Shown here piece by piece: positions 35,552-50,500 of a stretch of DNA of 64,000 nt (the first letter of the stretch is position 1; each line of letters begins with the position of its first letter). The position numbers were made by a program, and so were the translations under genes. Source of the DNA: Siphonodentalium dalli (Eukaryota > Mollusca > Scaphopoda > Gadilida > Siphonodentaliidae); NCBI GenBank assembly GCA_032622095.1, contig CP136065.1, positions 53,315,949-53,379,948 of the forward strand, read 5' to 3'. The notes below the pieces were generated by a model. That model did not search any database, was not told where the DNA came from, and saw only the letters and a list, made by a program, of their open reading frames with translations.

Positions 35552-38500
35552 GTACGATTCACCATGCATCACGCGATGTTTTAAATATAGTATAGACTTG
35601 AATCTCTTCTTGTATCTTCGCACATGCGCAGTGGTAGAGATCGGGGCCGGGAACATACTTCATGATTTTGCTCGAAAATGTCGGCAAGACGTCACGCCAA
35701 GTAAATTCTAGATGCGTCAATGAGTAACTCAGCCCCAATAATGCTAAACCCGCCATTGAACAGATTTTTAAGGGGGAGGTCAAGTGACCAATTTTGAATA
35801 GGGATTTCCATGAAAATCTGCCGAGCAAAAGTTACAGAGTTGCACATACTTCTGAGTGTGACTTGATGTGGTATTGGTGTTTGTCTGGCGGGTCCGCTTG
35901 GAACTTGTTCCATTATAATGTTGGTGTATTTATTTTTGAATTTTATATTGATTTTTCAAATCTAGGTCATGTGATGTAATTCCAGAAAAAAATTGCCAAA
36001 AATATATTTATTGCAAAATTTTATAATTTACGTAGAGCACCTGCTACTTAAATGTTATGACTGTTCAATGTTATGCCTGCTTTTGGTTCCCGAACAACTA
36101 CTTCAAACATACCTTTTGCTCCGGAGATTTGTATGGAAATCCTCATTCAAAATAGGTCACTTGACCTCCCCCTTAAAGGCGATATTGTGTATTATCTCCC
36201 CTCAACTTCTGTAGACTCAATGGTATAACATTGTGTTGGCAGTATATACGTCACACCTCTGATTGTTTTGATTAATTTTTTTCTGGCAACTCATAGTATA
36301 TCAAAATTATATTATACATGTACATTCATTTATCAAATTATAAAAATATAACGGTTTGTTATATATTTAACAACACTATAAGATATGTAAAAGTGTTCCG
36401 TAATGCGGTGACCAGATAATTTTATGTCAAATGTAGGTTTTAATTGATTGAATTTTCATAAACTGGTCCCAAAAAAAATCATAAAATTAAGTAAAAGATT
36501 GTTCTAAATGTAATGTAATGTCCACATGGACTATGCTCGCCCTGGATGACAAAAGAAAGACAAAATTTGGCGTATTACCGCTTTGGTCTGAAGAATCGCT
36601 TGAGCATTATTCATGGATTGTGCTGTTTGGAAAATTAATATGATTTGTCAGTCGCTGAATATTCACGCTTGAACATTTAATTGCCGAAGGTTGTGGTGTG
36701 TCTCTCGGATTTGGGAGTTCATTTGCATCTGACAGAAGGAGCTGACTGTGTTGTGTTGTCATTGCAAATTCAGTTATGCTAACTAACCTCTTCAGAATGA
36801 ATCACAGCCAGTAATCAATAATTTTTTATATATGTTGTTATCGTTATCAATGCATGTACATCTATCTATCAACTAACTTATTTTGATTTATAGAAACTAA
36901 CATAATCTGGTAATTGCCAAGTTGAATTAGATTATTTGATGCTTTAAAATAAAGATGATGTATTTCAGAAAGAATACTTGAACCTGGTGATAGTGTGTAT
37001 GAATTTTGCGTGTGAACTCATGGATATGTGTCGAGGGACACAAGAAGTCGAAGCCGTCCTAAGCGAAGGTTGTGGTGAACATGCTACCAGAGACCCGCTG
37101 TCCAGACTCAAAATGGCCATACGATACGACGAAAAGAAGGTAGGCTGCCAACCTTCAGTATGCATGCCCAAAAACCCACTAACACAAACTAAAATGTATG
37201 CATTCACTTTATGTAACTGATTTTTTATTTCTTTATAAATGCACGCTGTTTCATATCCTCGTACCACAACAGTCTTAGTTTACTATACACACCCACATAT
37301 AAATAGTTCGTCTGACTACCGGTCGTAGACTTTCTATGCCATGTCAGTAGCACCAATCAGAACTCACTTCTAAGGGTACGTTCATACACTGACAAGTTTG
37401 CACGGTATGGTTTGCAGGCATTTTGTCGTAGAAAACGATATGGTGCCATAATATGAACGGAAACAAGCACATAAAGTGCAGCTGTGCCACAGCTAACTAC
37501 GTGCGAAGTAAAACCTACGTAGTTCCACTAGTAACGATGCTACCGGAATTTGCCTGTAAATATCATGCACTTATCTCGCAAGAATAAATCATACAGGTAT
37601 TTGAAAGCAAATTCCAATTGCACTGTTACAAGTGGAATTAGATAAATGTTACTTCTATGCATGTTATGTGCACGGTTCCGTTCATATTCTGGCACCATGC
37701 GGTTTCTTATGACGAAATGCCCGCAAAAACATACTGTGCAAACTTGCCAGCGTATGAACGTAGCCTAAGTAGCCCCAAGATAAAAGTGTCAAATCGAAGG
37801 GATTAACTCAAACGATGTGACATAATTTAGGGGAAGCCTGTATGCTTTCAGGAAATGACATTTCAACGAGACTACGATAGACTAAGTATGACTTAGCATG
37901 TCAGTATTGTATACATAGCTGAGCTCACCTAATACGTCACTGTCCCAAGCACTGAGTCCAGACACATATGCCCCCCATTAGCTCATCAACTACATTAAGG
38001 TTCCTCAAAAACTACCTTCTTCTTGTTTAGTTTGTCTGCGCTTCCCCTCTCTGGTTGAGTCCAATTTAGCGCATGGGAATTGGAACTGTATGTACATAAT
38101 AGCATAATAACAAGTGTGCAGAAACGAGTACCACATCACTAAATCTGACCATTTTTGGGACAATCTCATTTTTTACTCAACAGAATATATGCAACAAATG
38201 AATGAATTTGAAACATGTATGAGTGCAAAATACACTCATTTACCATATGAACGATACAAACAACATGGTAATTATAACGAAAATTAATTTATGACTCCAG
38301 CTATAAATTAATGTTTTGTATTACAATTACCATGTTGTTTACATAATTCATAGACATATGAGTGTATTTTTCACTAATATATGGCTCAAATTCATTAATT
38401 TGTTGAATATATTATGTTGAGTATAAAAGGAGATGGTCCCATTAATGGTCCGATTTAGTGTACAGTACCCCTTTAAAACTAATCTCTTGAAATTACCAAA

Positions 38501-41500
38501 GCAAGCAAAAGAGTATTCAAACTGTTTAGAAAAGAGAATAGCATGACTACTGAAGACTGTTCCTATATATTGGCTGTAAATTTCTCTCTCCTCATTAACT
38601 TCCCAGTAGCAACTTGTGTCAGTGCATGAACTTCCCCGTCTGATTACTTCTGAACGACCTATGGTTGATTACGATGCGTTGCTACTGTAGTAGAAATGAT
38701 TTCAAACGTCTACAAACTTTCATTAAGTCAACAGTCTATTGCAGTATATAATTGGGGCCGATAAGACGGCCCATTCTGATAATGTCATAACGACTCTTGA
38801 CATTCAGAGAGCATTATAGACCACATTCTTTATGGGCTCGCGCTGGATTGTTGCATGGGTTTCCGACGAGAGCGGTAGTTGTACTAGTATTGGTAGCCAT
38901 TAGCTGATTATGGTCGGGTATTACGCAGTATTTCCCATCTAAGTTCTTAATATTATGGGGAATTTATTTGACCGATGTTGGGACTTACTATCACCACTCA
39001 CTTTCGTTTTGGGTTACAATGTTGTTTTCATGATGATGTTATTGTTCCCTGACGAAGTGAAGGAATTGGAATCTTAAAGATGATGTATCTAATCTATTCT
39101 CTGAACGTTCTATATGAATTCGCGGCGTAAATTTCGAGTCACAGAGTCATCTAAACCTAAGGCCACTAGGAATACACATTTTTCTACAACTATTTGCTAT
39201 GAACCGGGACAGATATTGTGACTAATATTAGCACATTACTATATTTTTTATTTTAAACCTGTCTTTTTAAATTGTGTAACTTTATATGTTAGTAATATGT
39301 TGTTTTGTAAGTAATAATTGAAACGTGCGTTGAATATAGTTTTATAAAAAAAGTTAGTTGTTGTTATTGTTGTTTTTATTCTTCTTGTTTCCGCTGATTG
39401 GAAGAGATAGAGCACCTTTAACCCTTTCTATACTAAATATTCATTGATGGGTAGTTATCCCCTAGGAAATATTCAAATAATAAGTTCAACAAACTGTCAT
39501 AGGTCGTTTATTGAAGTTATTATCTGAACATTTCCCACTAATGAATAGTTCTTTTCTAGTATTATGTTTTTCTGTCTGTCATCTGCTTTTATTACATGAA
39601 CACCCCTCCAAATGAACACTAAACTGTACCAATGCATACCTTATAACTGAGTTGAGGAATCCATTCAGAACGGATTAAAGAGTACTGTTTGGTCCATTCT
39701 CCAATCCTCGTGTATGTATATCTTCAATCTGTACTACTCAGCAATTTACCAATAATACGAAATACATCACATGTTCCCAAAAAACATTTAATATTAACTG
39801 GGGAATGTTATTATTAAATTATCTAGTATTTTGTGGGGAATTTGTTGTCTAAAATTTAGATCAACAGTCGCTGATTTACCATACTATTGCACTAACAAAA
39901 TATAACTAAAGTTTAGTCAGACTTTCCCAACGTGTTGTCAACCGAATCTGACTAAACATTGTGTTGGAGCTGTTAGCTAAACAGTTGGGTTAGAAAAAAG
40001 TAGCAAAACATTTGGTTATGGTAACCCAACTTTGTTACCAAACGTTGTGTTAAATTAACCAAACATTGGGTTTGAAGTAACTTAACATGAGGTTCGAGAA
40101 AACCTATATCAATATAATTATAGTTCATATAAATGAATGAGTTTTGACCATATAATATGATATTCTGGCCATTCATTAAGGTTTTGTTCGTAGGCACAAT
40201 TACTATCCAATTAATGATAATTATTGTCCCTAAGAATGCATAGTTATTGTTCTGTTCTGATCAATTGGACATATAAAGTGGAGATCACAACTAAGTCAGA
40301 TGAGATATGTGTCAGAATACCCTCTCATTCTGTAATTACCCATTAAAGAGGGGTCACCCGGACCCTTCCAAACTAGTCCCGTGCATGCAATTGTCAGTCG
40401 GACCAATCTTTCGGTCGACGCTATTCCCATGCAGTGAGACCTTTCGTATTTGTTGACCGTCATCGAATCAGAATTAATACATCCGGACAATCAATGCTGT
40501 TAGGTTTGTTCCACTTGTAAATAGGAGTAAATTCGCTAGATACAAAGACGAGATTAATTCAAACTGAGCGTGTAATTTGCTGCAAGTAAACAATTTTCCG
40601 AAGCGTTTAAAACAAAGCGACGTTTAATCAATAAAACGCATTATCGGACGACCGTCTCGAACGGAAATACGCGGACCTTACTGCTTAGTGTGCAGTGACG
40701 AAGACTGTAAGATACCGTAAGCGACTTGATTTATGGTCTCCCAATGAAACCTACACAAAACCAATCAACTCACAAGTTTACTGCGGCGTTACATAACATT
40801 GTGGGTTATCGGGAAACGAGGCATCCATCATGTTAGAAAGTCAACGCTGATTGAATGGATATGCGCCTTTTTTCACTGCGTATCCATTTTATTAGGGAAT
40901 ATTTCATTGACGACAATAATTCCTGTTATTTGTTTGATGAAATCGGTATTTCAAAAAAATTATAACTTTTCTAGATTCCCGACTCCAGGGTTATTCATCA
41001 AACGTCAGAACCATATCGAATTTCCTAGAAAATCGGCTCCTGAGTACAGACTCTCTGCGTACTCGATTTTCCATCATCTATCTCATATGACAAGTGGTAG
41101 TTTTTCAAAGTGCATCGTATATTGCGGCGCCTGAGAATATTGGTTTAAAACTACCTTGAAAATGAAATAGGCTAGCCCTGTCATCTTAGATTGATAGAGT
41201 GGTTTAGGTCGATCGGATTGTCGAAATTGAATATTAGACAAATATCACGAAATTGACTACATAACTCATTATGATGTTGTAGCTTCAACGTTTATATGAT
41301 GTGATCTATTTACGGTAGCATTCAAACGATGGTTCAAACAGCGATGATTTGCTGTGAAATAAATCTGACCCGAATCTCCTCTTTAGAGTACGAAAATGTC
41401 ATATTTCCCCACAATACATTTTATTTAATTTGGGTTGCTAGCGCCGGTGGTAGTAGTAAGTGTATTAACTTATCATACATGGTGATTGACATAGCTTCAA

Positions 41501-44500
41501 CCAGGTAAGTTCCCGACAGCTAATTTCAATTCAATTAATTATTCTCATGATCTATTTTTTATAGTACATATGTATCGAGATAACATTTGTACACTATTTA
41601 CATATAACATGTTACATACACACATATATATTTATATGTACACATAATTTATGTATATATGTTCACATTATGGGTATGCGTATAACATATATTTATTTGC
41701 CTCTTCCTACTACGGCAATGCGACAAAGGCAAACACATGCACGGCTCCATCCGAACAGTGTACATGATAACTGAAGGTCATTTTAACAGTTGCTTAGCAA
41801 GCAATCATAACTAATATATTTTACGGCGGATATATCCTAAGAAGTGCCTAGTTAACAGGGGCAAGCGTATTACCACGAACTTCGTACTCCACATGGTTCC
41901 GCTTAATAGAGTATCCATGGTCTTCAAAATATTGACTTTGATATCTAGTCTCTCCAAGAGGTCGATTAGGGTAAACAAGATATTCAAATCTACTATACTA
42001 AAAATGTTAATTCATGTGACTCGGGAAATAAAGGTTGTGGCATGTTAATACCCTGAATATTTCCAATGATATGTCATAATACAAGATATTTCGGATGTTT
42101 GATTTCTTTGTTATTTATAGTTCATTGTTTTTCGCTTTCTGTCTTTGAATGAATTAATTTTGATTGCATTTGTTAATTGAACCAAATAAAATACGTAATT
42201 TAAAAAATAAATTGTCTCTTCGTGAAAAGTTGGGATACTGAGTACTCATTCAGTGGTTAGTAGATCCTGTCAATACACGATTCGAGAGTATATATGCGTA
42301 CATCGGTATATTTATCAACCATCACATACATGTAATACATTTTCTTGGACTGAACTGATCGAACTGTTCGATCAGACTATATCTCACTCTGCTATGTTTC
42401 AGTTTGTGGCGCACCCTAACTGTCAGCAGCATATGACGAGTATATGGTACGGGTCAGCTATGAGCTTCCTACAGTCCCTCAACTGGTGGCGACAATTGCT
42501 GTTTGGCGTTTTCTTTCTACCGATCATTCCATTTCTATGTGTCGCTTTCATACTGATGCCCAATACTAAGGTTAGTTTATGCAACACATGTTTTTGTTTC
42601 CTTTAGTTTCGTAACAATGGATTATTGTGATGTTAGAGTGGCCTCGGTATTTTACACATAACGACTATGGTAGGAAATTATGAATACCTGAATAATGAAA
42701 ACAGCTATAGTCCAAAAAAACATCATCCCCGGCTATCACCATGTGGTCCCCTCCACGCCATTTTGGTATTAGAAATGAGCTTTCATTAATCAAAGAATCG
42801 AACTTTAATTACTGGTCATTAATTAACTTATACATTTGTAATTTAATACTAATTGCATCACATTTACCATCAGTTATATTTAGTCCCAATGGTCCTCATA
42901 TGTCGTCGTCCGCCCTCACACAACACACTCGCGTTGTTGTTAGCACACTGGGTGGTGTTGTATGTATATGTATACATGCCCCTGTTTTACTATTGATATA
43001 TGCATGCATACGCACATGTATAAGCAACGAGTCTGAAAGACAAGAAATTAATTAAACAGTGACGTACAGCCATTGGTGCAGAGAGCTGCGTGTTCAGCAT
43101 GGTATCCAATCGGATAGGACATCTTAACAATATGGATCTATAAATAAATAAAATTCCTACCGGACGCAGATTTTGTCACCGGGAACCTATTTGCCATTAA
43201 TTAATTAACTATTTTATTGTAAGTCATTGCCTTTGCAAACAAATTACACCGCTGCTCAGTCTAGAAAAACTAAATCCTTAAACTTAAAACTGAATCAAAC
43301 ACATCGCATGATATTAAATGGTAATCACAGCGCATAGTTGCGTCCATTTTCAAAGAGGTTATCTTCTATTTCAGCTTGGTGCCGTCATGCGATGTCCAGT
43401 CACCAAATTCATCACTCACACGACATCACATATATGTTTTCTTGTGTTGTTAGCCGTTGCGACTTTCCGTGTTTCTGAAAATGGTGTTTCAATAATTAAC
43501 GTTGACGAGTTAGACGAAACTAGATTTGCTCATTTGACTAGGGAAGATCGTGTTCAGAGTATATTGAAAGAAACGTTGCGGCCTGCTAGTAGGCTGTTAA
43601 CTCACGTTCAAATATGCATCGTTTTCTGGATATTAGGTAAGTACGTTGGGTCGATCAACGGGAGGTAACCATTCGCTTCTTAATTCGATGTTGTGTCGAT
43701 GGATGATCTGGTAATGTCGACAACACCGTGACGTCAATCCATCGGGCGTATAAAGAGTGTTTCAGTGGCAGGATCACGTGTTCGGAATTCTTTCCGCCTG
43801 CTGTTTTGGGAGGATATACAATGGGCACCGTTTCTGGAACCGCATATGTGACGGTGATATATGAAACAGAAACAGCAATGTTCTCTGCAGTAAGTGCTGC
43901 CACAGTACGACCAACATTTCCCTACAACAAAGCAACTTCAGACCTACATGTAGCGCGGCATTCCTGAAGACAACAACTCGTGGCAATATCTAAATTTCTT
44001 CATATTCAGGAATTGATTTTTGGTTACCACGGATCACGATCAACAATGTGATGGGCCTAAATTGCACATGTTTTATTCCATCCTCTCTTTTTCGATTTTC
44101 ATTCTCTCTTCTTCCCTCTTTGCGATCATCTTTTTTCTTCCTTGCTGTAAAATTTGTTTTGCTTTTTTATTTATTTTTGTATTTCCTTTTTATTTATTTC
44201 TTTGCACTCGTCAATCATTTCTTCCTTTCTCACTTTTGGCTTGGGCCATATTGGTGAGATTTACATTTGATAATAGTTCTAACATCGCCCGCCAAGCATA
44301 ACATACTATAGTTCTCATATCCGAAGGCGGGTAAGTATTATCTAGTAATCAGCCAGCTATGATATATTTCCAAACAAAGTATAATGCGACTACCTGTACG
44401 TATAGCATTCACCCATTCACCCATTCACCGAGTTTATCAACAAACTGTAGCTGTTCTACGATTGGTTGGAATTTTTAGCCATACCGTGACGAAGAGTATA

Positions 44501-47500
44501 GTCTGATATTTCTTGACGCTTGTAGTTAGAAGTTTTCAATCCAAACCTCTCTATTATCTATCCCTGTTGAACCCTGGCGCAAACGAATCACATAATGAGA
44601 TTGTATCTCTTGTCCCAATCTCCACTTCTGGCAATCATTACAGACGAACATTATATACGAGGAAATTGTCGTATAGCTAGTCTGCCGCGTCGCGCCGATC
44701 TGTTCACTTCCAGTCTCCCATCCCATGAGCGCCTTTATAGATATGAGAATTATGCAACGTATATGGTACAATCACATTACTGTATAACATGACAAATGCC
44801 CATCTGCCTTGTAACATGGCAGCTTTCATGTACTCTGACAAATTGTGTCTGGGGGTCCCCACATTAATCACAATCACTGGTCAAGTCTCTCTGTGCCTCC
44901 TGGGATTTTAGGTTCTGCACTATCGGGTCTGAAAGCACTATGGAACCACACTGTTAGTGTTCCTAATCCAGTTTATCTGACCTGCAACGATTGGATTCAA
45001 GCAATGGACAATTTTGGTCAAATATTCGCAGCAATCGAATACGAAAGGTGCAACATGGGAAAATCTTAGCGCTTTTGTTCCTGAATTAATTTCCCCTTTC
45101 ATCTAAAACATTATTGCATTGGAATGGTCCATCTTTCAGTTTATGTGATGTCCATATATTAACGGACATCTTGCAGAGAAGAAAATGCAATTTTATTCAT
45201 TCATTTTAGGTATTAAACAGCATGTAAAATGTAAAATAACCCCACCAACAATTAAACCCCTTACTGGGAGCTATGTGAAACACGTCTGGGCTCAGAGGTG
45301 TGGAAACATGGTGGGCTGTTACATATAATTCAGCCAGGAACTAAATGCCATGTATGTATTTCACATGTACTTATTCGTTAGTCTGAACAAAAGAAAGGAC
45401 TTGGAGCATGCGCCCATTCTTTAGATTTTTCAATTTATTAGTATTCTGATCATCAAAATAGATATAACAGAAACATATTGCAAAATGCGATGCAAATATA
45501 ATTGTTGCATGGATGCACATGTGGATATAATATAGTTGTATACAGTAATAGTGACTTGGTATGTGTATAGTTATATTTATCTGATAGGTATATCGGTTTA
45601 CTGTTGTGTTCGGCGTTATCGGTTTCGTGTTCGGTTATTGGATATGGATTTTGAATGGTCGTATATAGGAATTAAGCCTCAAGAGGACTCAGATTGTACT
45701 ACTTTTATCGCATTTCGTATGAATAATGATAATTTTCTCAATGTTTTCTCGTTGTGGGTTCTGAAAAGTGTGGCTAATTTCAATACATTTGGCCTATTAT
45801 AGAATATGGCTTAAGATACTTTTCTCTTAGTTCTCTAAGTTCACTACAGCGTAAAATTATGTGGTATTCGTCACCAATCTCGACACTGCATAGCGTGCAT
45901 ACTCGTTGAGTTATTTCAACGTTGTTCCACGAACCTTTCTCAAAAGGAAGCATGTTGTTTCTAGTTCGGAATTTGATGAGGCTGTGGCGACGCGATTGAA
46001 ACACAAGGAAGGACTTGGGGCATGCGCCCATTCTTTAGAGACGCGAGCACTCGTATGCATTGGCTGTGGAAACACGTACCACAGTAGCGATGGCATAGTA
46101 GGTGTGACAATTAATTATGGTGGAGTTTAGTGACAATTGGTCATCATAATTTATATGCCATAGCGAGCCATGTCGCCCGCTGCATATTCACACATTGAGT
46201 CGACTGACCAATTAACCCATTGCGTTTCACCAAGGTTGATCTCTACTCATTACGTTTTGCTACATTGTGTTCTCTACGATACATAACGTACCCAGGCCCA
46301 CAGGGGCCAACAACGTATCATCATTCGACCGTGCATGAAAACGCGACATAACAATTACATATAACTGATCGCAATGTTTGACTCACTTATATGCTGATAA
46401 ATTACACGGGTGATTTGTTCTTAGTAAGAACAATCATGATATTGACAGAAAGGTGGTATTCATTAAGTTATCAAGTGGACTTGTGTGTTAGCATTAAAAA
46501 TATAACACTGCGTGTTGAGTAAAGATCAACAGCGACAAGACATTCGGTTAGATAAACCATTGATGTTGGTAGAGCTTGGAAAAGACTCATTGTGTTAATG
46601 TGCAGCGGGCGACATGGCTCGCTATGGCATATAAATTATGATGACCAATTGTCACTAAACTCCACCATAATTAATTGTCACACCTACTATGCCATCGCTA
46701 CTGGGGTACGTGTGTCCGCAGCTATTCTCGCAATCGTATTCTTAATATCTTTAAAATGATCTGTCTCTTCCTGAAAACATTTCCCATACGTATAAAACAA
46801 AGACGATTTGTAAGAAACTCTCTTTGAAGAAAAGTTTGAATTGCTGTTAAAAATGTTACGTAAATACATATATTCTACTTAAAGGTGTTCCAAAAATATT
46901 ATTTAAATAGAACTGTTGAGATATAATGGGTGAACATATTGGACAACAACATTTCTTCATGATGCAGGCCATTTAAATTTGGTTTCCGTTACTTATAAGT
47001 ATTAGCCTATACCTCTGAGTCAATAGAGAGAGTTCAGGGGCCAATACTATCAATCTTCTACACTTGTAATTTACAAGCCAGTAAAATATTCGAGTTTACT
47101 AGAATCATAGTCAATAATAAACGCCGCATGTGGTTTCTTATTCTGGCATTCTTATTGATAATACTTTTATTTTCACAACAATATCAATAGAAACGGCCTA
47201 GGGTTATAAACCACTTACTTTCATTTTACAATCTTGTAATTTACACATATAGAAGTTTTTATAGTATTGGCCCCTGGGGAGATATACACCATCTTTAAGA
47301 TCTAGTGCGTGTGTTCACTTCCCGACTCGCTCCGTGGGTGTATATATATTGATGCCACTGTTCTGTTTCCGTTCCAGGTCTTCTTTGGATAGAATGCAAA
47401 CAGTTATATAACGCGGGCGCCAGACCCTATCTTACAGACTACTATAATTTTATGGATTTTTGTGTTATATCTATGTATCTAGCGTCGTATGTCCTGAGGT

Positions 47501-50500
47501 TCATAACAGATTTTCTCGTCTCAAGCGCCGACAAGTGAGTTATTACCTAACACAACTGTGAATCAATATGAACCGAGTTGCCGGAATTTTAATTGAGCCG
47601 ATCTTGTAAATCACTCTTGCGAATTTGCGTCGTCTACAATCGAACATCGTGGCTGGTAAAATGCGGTTCTTCAGTCTAGCATTTGTGATATACAGTTTCC
47701 ATCTCACAAAAGATTACATATACACAAATATGTATATATACAATTGAGCCCATAAATTATGTATATGTAACTAAATTATGTAAGGAATGATAATAGAGGT
47801 CAATAAATACACTGAATACCGATATATCCGGATTTATATACTCAGAGAAAAACCAATCACAGAATTTGTCCATCTGTTATAAATTTTCGCACATAATTGA
47901 GACAAAAACTCATGAATATATTACCAAGGAACGCTCTTTACTGTTCCATGCTGATTCTATAAATAGAAAATAGCATAAGTCACTGTCAAATCGGAACGGG
48001 ATATTTTACACCATAAGGGTACGTTCATACAATGGCAAGTTTTCACGGTATGGTTTGCAGGCATTTTGTCGTAGAAAACGATATAGTGCCATAATATGAA
48101 CGGAAACAAGCACATAAAGTGCATCTGTGCCATAACTAACTATTTAGAAGTAAAATCTCTGTAGGTCCACTAGTAACGATGCTACCGGAATTTGCCTCTA
48201 ACTATCATGCAGTTATCTCGCAAGAATAAATCATACAGGTATTTGAAGGCAAATTCCAGTAGCACTGTTACAAGGGGAAATTATATAAATGTTACTTCTC
48301 ATTTCTTTCACTTTGGTAAAGATGCATGTTATGTGCTCGTTTCAGTTCATATTCTGGCACCATGTGGTTTTCTATGACGAAATGCACGCAAAAATATCTA
48401 ACCTATATTTACCCATTCATGTGAGATTTTAATGGATGGATTTCGACTTGCAAACAAGAGCATCGCTAGGGCGTGGCAAAATACTCCATTAAGCCATTTA
48501 GAATTGTACTGCCGCAAAATGAAATAGTAATTTGAGCATGCAAAGAATATCTCATATAACTGCAACAGAAGTACTGGATGCAATCAGGCAATTAAAAAGT
48601 AGGAAAGCGACGGGTTTAGATAACATTCCAAATGAATTACCAAAAACAGTTATTCTATTGGTAGTAGATGATGTGACAAAACTGTTTAACCATGTCTTGA
48701 AGTCAGGACATTATCCGTTATGTTGGAGTCATTCATTTATTAAAACATGGTATAAAAAAGGAAACAGACATGATCCAAACAATTACAGACCAATCGCTCT
48801 GAGTAGTAATTTTGGAAAACTGTTCAATAAAATTATTAATTCTAGAATAGACAATTGTTTAGAAAAAAAACGAACTAATAAGCGATAATCAATTCGGATT
48901 TAGAAAAAATCGCAGTACAGTCGACAGCGCATTCGTCCTGCGTACGTTAGTGAATAAGTACAAATATATGAAAAAACCTCTGTATACGGCCTTTGTAGAC
49001 TTCAAGAAAGCGTTTGACTCTGTAGATAGATCTATTTTATTTAGAAAACTTCGAGGTATTGGCATTAACAGGTCGACACTCGCGATTCTACAGTCTATTT
49101 ATAAGTCAAGTTATTATTCCGTTAAAACTTCAGCAGGATTTGGTCCCGCTTTATTGTCGAAAATAGGAGTAAGGCAGGGGTACTCCTTATCACCCACTCT
49201 TTTCAAAATATTCATAGACGATATTGGCGGGAAATGAACTAACATGTGTAACCCGTGCTATTTGAACAATCGTCCGATTACACATTTACCTTTCGCTGAT
49301 GATCTCGTTTTACTATCTGAAACGCCTGATGGTTTGCAAAATTCTTTGAATGAATTGGAAAACTATAGTTTTCAAAATAATCTACCAGTTAATGCAGACA
49401 AAACAAAATGCATGATATTTAAATCAAATAAGCGGAAGTTAAATATAGACAATACATTTTATACCAACAATGAGTTGTTAGAAAGAGTTGACGAATATAA
49501 ATACTTAAGTCTCGTCGTCACTTCTGATGGTAAAATGTCGAAAGCTTGTGAAAATTTAAGTGGGAGAGCTTCTAATGCTATGTTTTTCACGACGAGCTCA
49601 CTGAATTCACATATATAATTGTCTCTCAATAATAAATGTAAGTTGTTTGACAAATTAATAATGCCTATATTGCTGTATGGTTCCGAAATATGGGCATCCG
49701 AGTTGAAAATTCCATCTATTGACACTAACCCACTTGAGCAAACACACTTGCAATTTTGTAAGAGTATACTCAGGTTGAATAAAAAGGCCTCAAATAAATG
49801 CTTCGAGGGCTGAACTGGGCCGATATCCCATAGCAATTAATGCTATTGGTAATATGTATAAATATCTAAATAAACTGCGTGCAGTAAATTCAAGAACTTT
49901 AATGCATGATTCTTTTAGGGAATCCCTCATGTCTAATCAATCAACTTAGTGGGACGCACAGTTAGTCAAAAGTGGTATCAATATATCACAATATAATACA
50001 ACAATAGGAGTGACAGACAAACTAATAATTGAAAGGTTAAAATCAGAACATATAAATAAGTTAAAAATATATACATTTTCGATGAGAGACCAGGTGGTGC
50101 TAATAAACTGCGAACTTACAGAACTTTCAAAGACAATTATTACATAGAACCGTACCTGAGGCACGTTCGATCGTCCGCGGCAAGAGAGATGTTCACTCGA
50201 CTACGTGTTAACAACCATATAATAGCTATAGAAAAGGGTCGACACACGCAACCGAAGACGCCATTAAAAGACAGAATTTGTCACATGTGTGATGAACTTA
50301 AAGTTGAAACAGAAAAACATTTTATTATGGAATGCAGTGCGTACGCTGACTCTAGAAAAGACTTGTTTAATATTGCTCAAAATTATAGCATAGATTTCAT
50401 AAACATGAGTGATGATGGTAAGTTCATCTTTATAATGAAAAACAAGGACAAAAAATTAATCAATTCCGTATGCAACATGATCCGGTTATTCTTTCTAAAA

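Larger units (their letters stand above)
37770..42402 (+). other. TRPC intron 2 remainder
   Basis: Most of the 5.26-kb intron. Outside the MITEs at 38200-38472 and 39422-39674 I see AT-rich unique DNA with GTTGGGTTA-like short repeats around 39960-40090 and no exon. Confidence 0.6.
43637..47377 (+). other. TRPC intron 4
   Basis: 3.7-kb intron holding a LINE fragment, a foldback element and a hAT-like MITE. The T/C-rich stretch at 44080-44230 has open frames but no protein family. Confidence 0.65.

Noticed and set aside
35012-35584. ATG-started frame as a complete protein
   Set aside because: The frame is open upstream to a good acceptor at 34897 and matches TRPC from there. The codons after 35551 lie beyond a splice donor.
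44020-44301. Hydrophobic Phe/Leu/Ser-rich frames
   Set aside because: They are the product of a T/C-rich tract inside a TRPC intron. There is no family motif.
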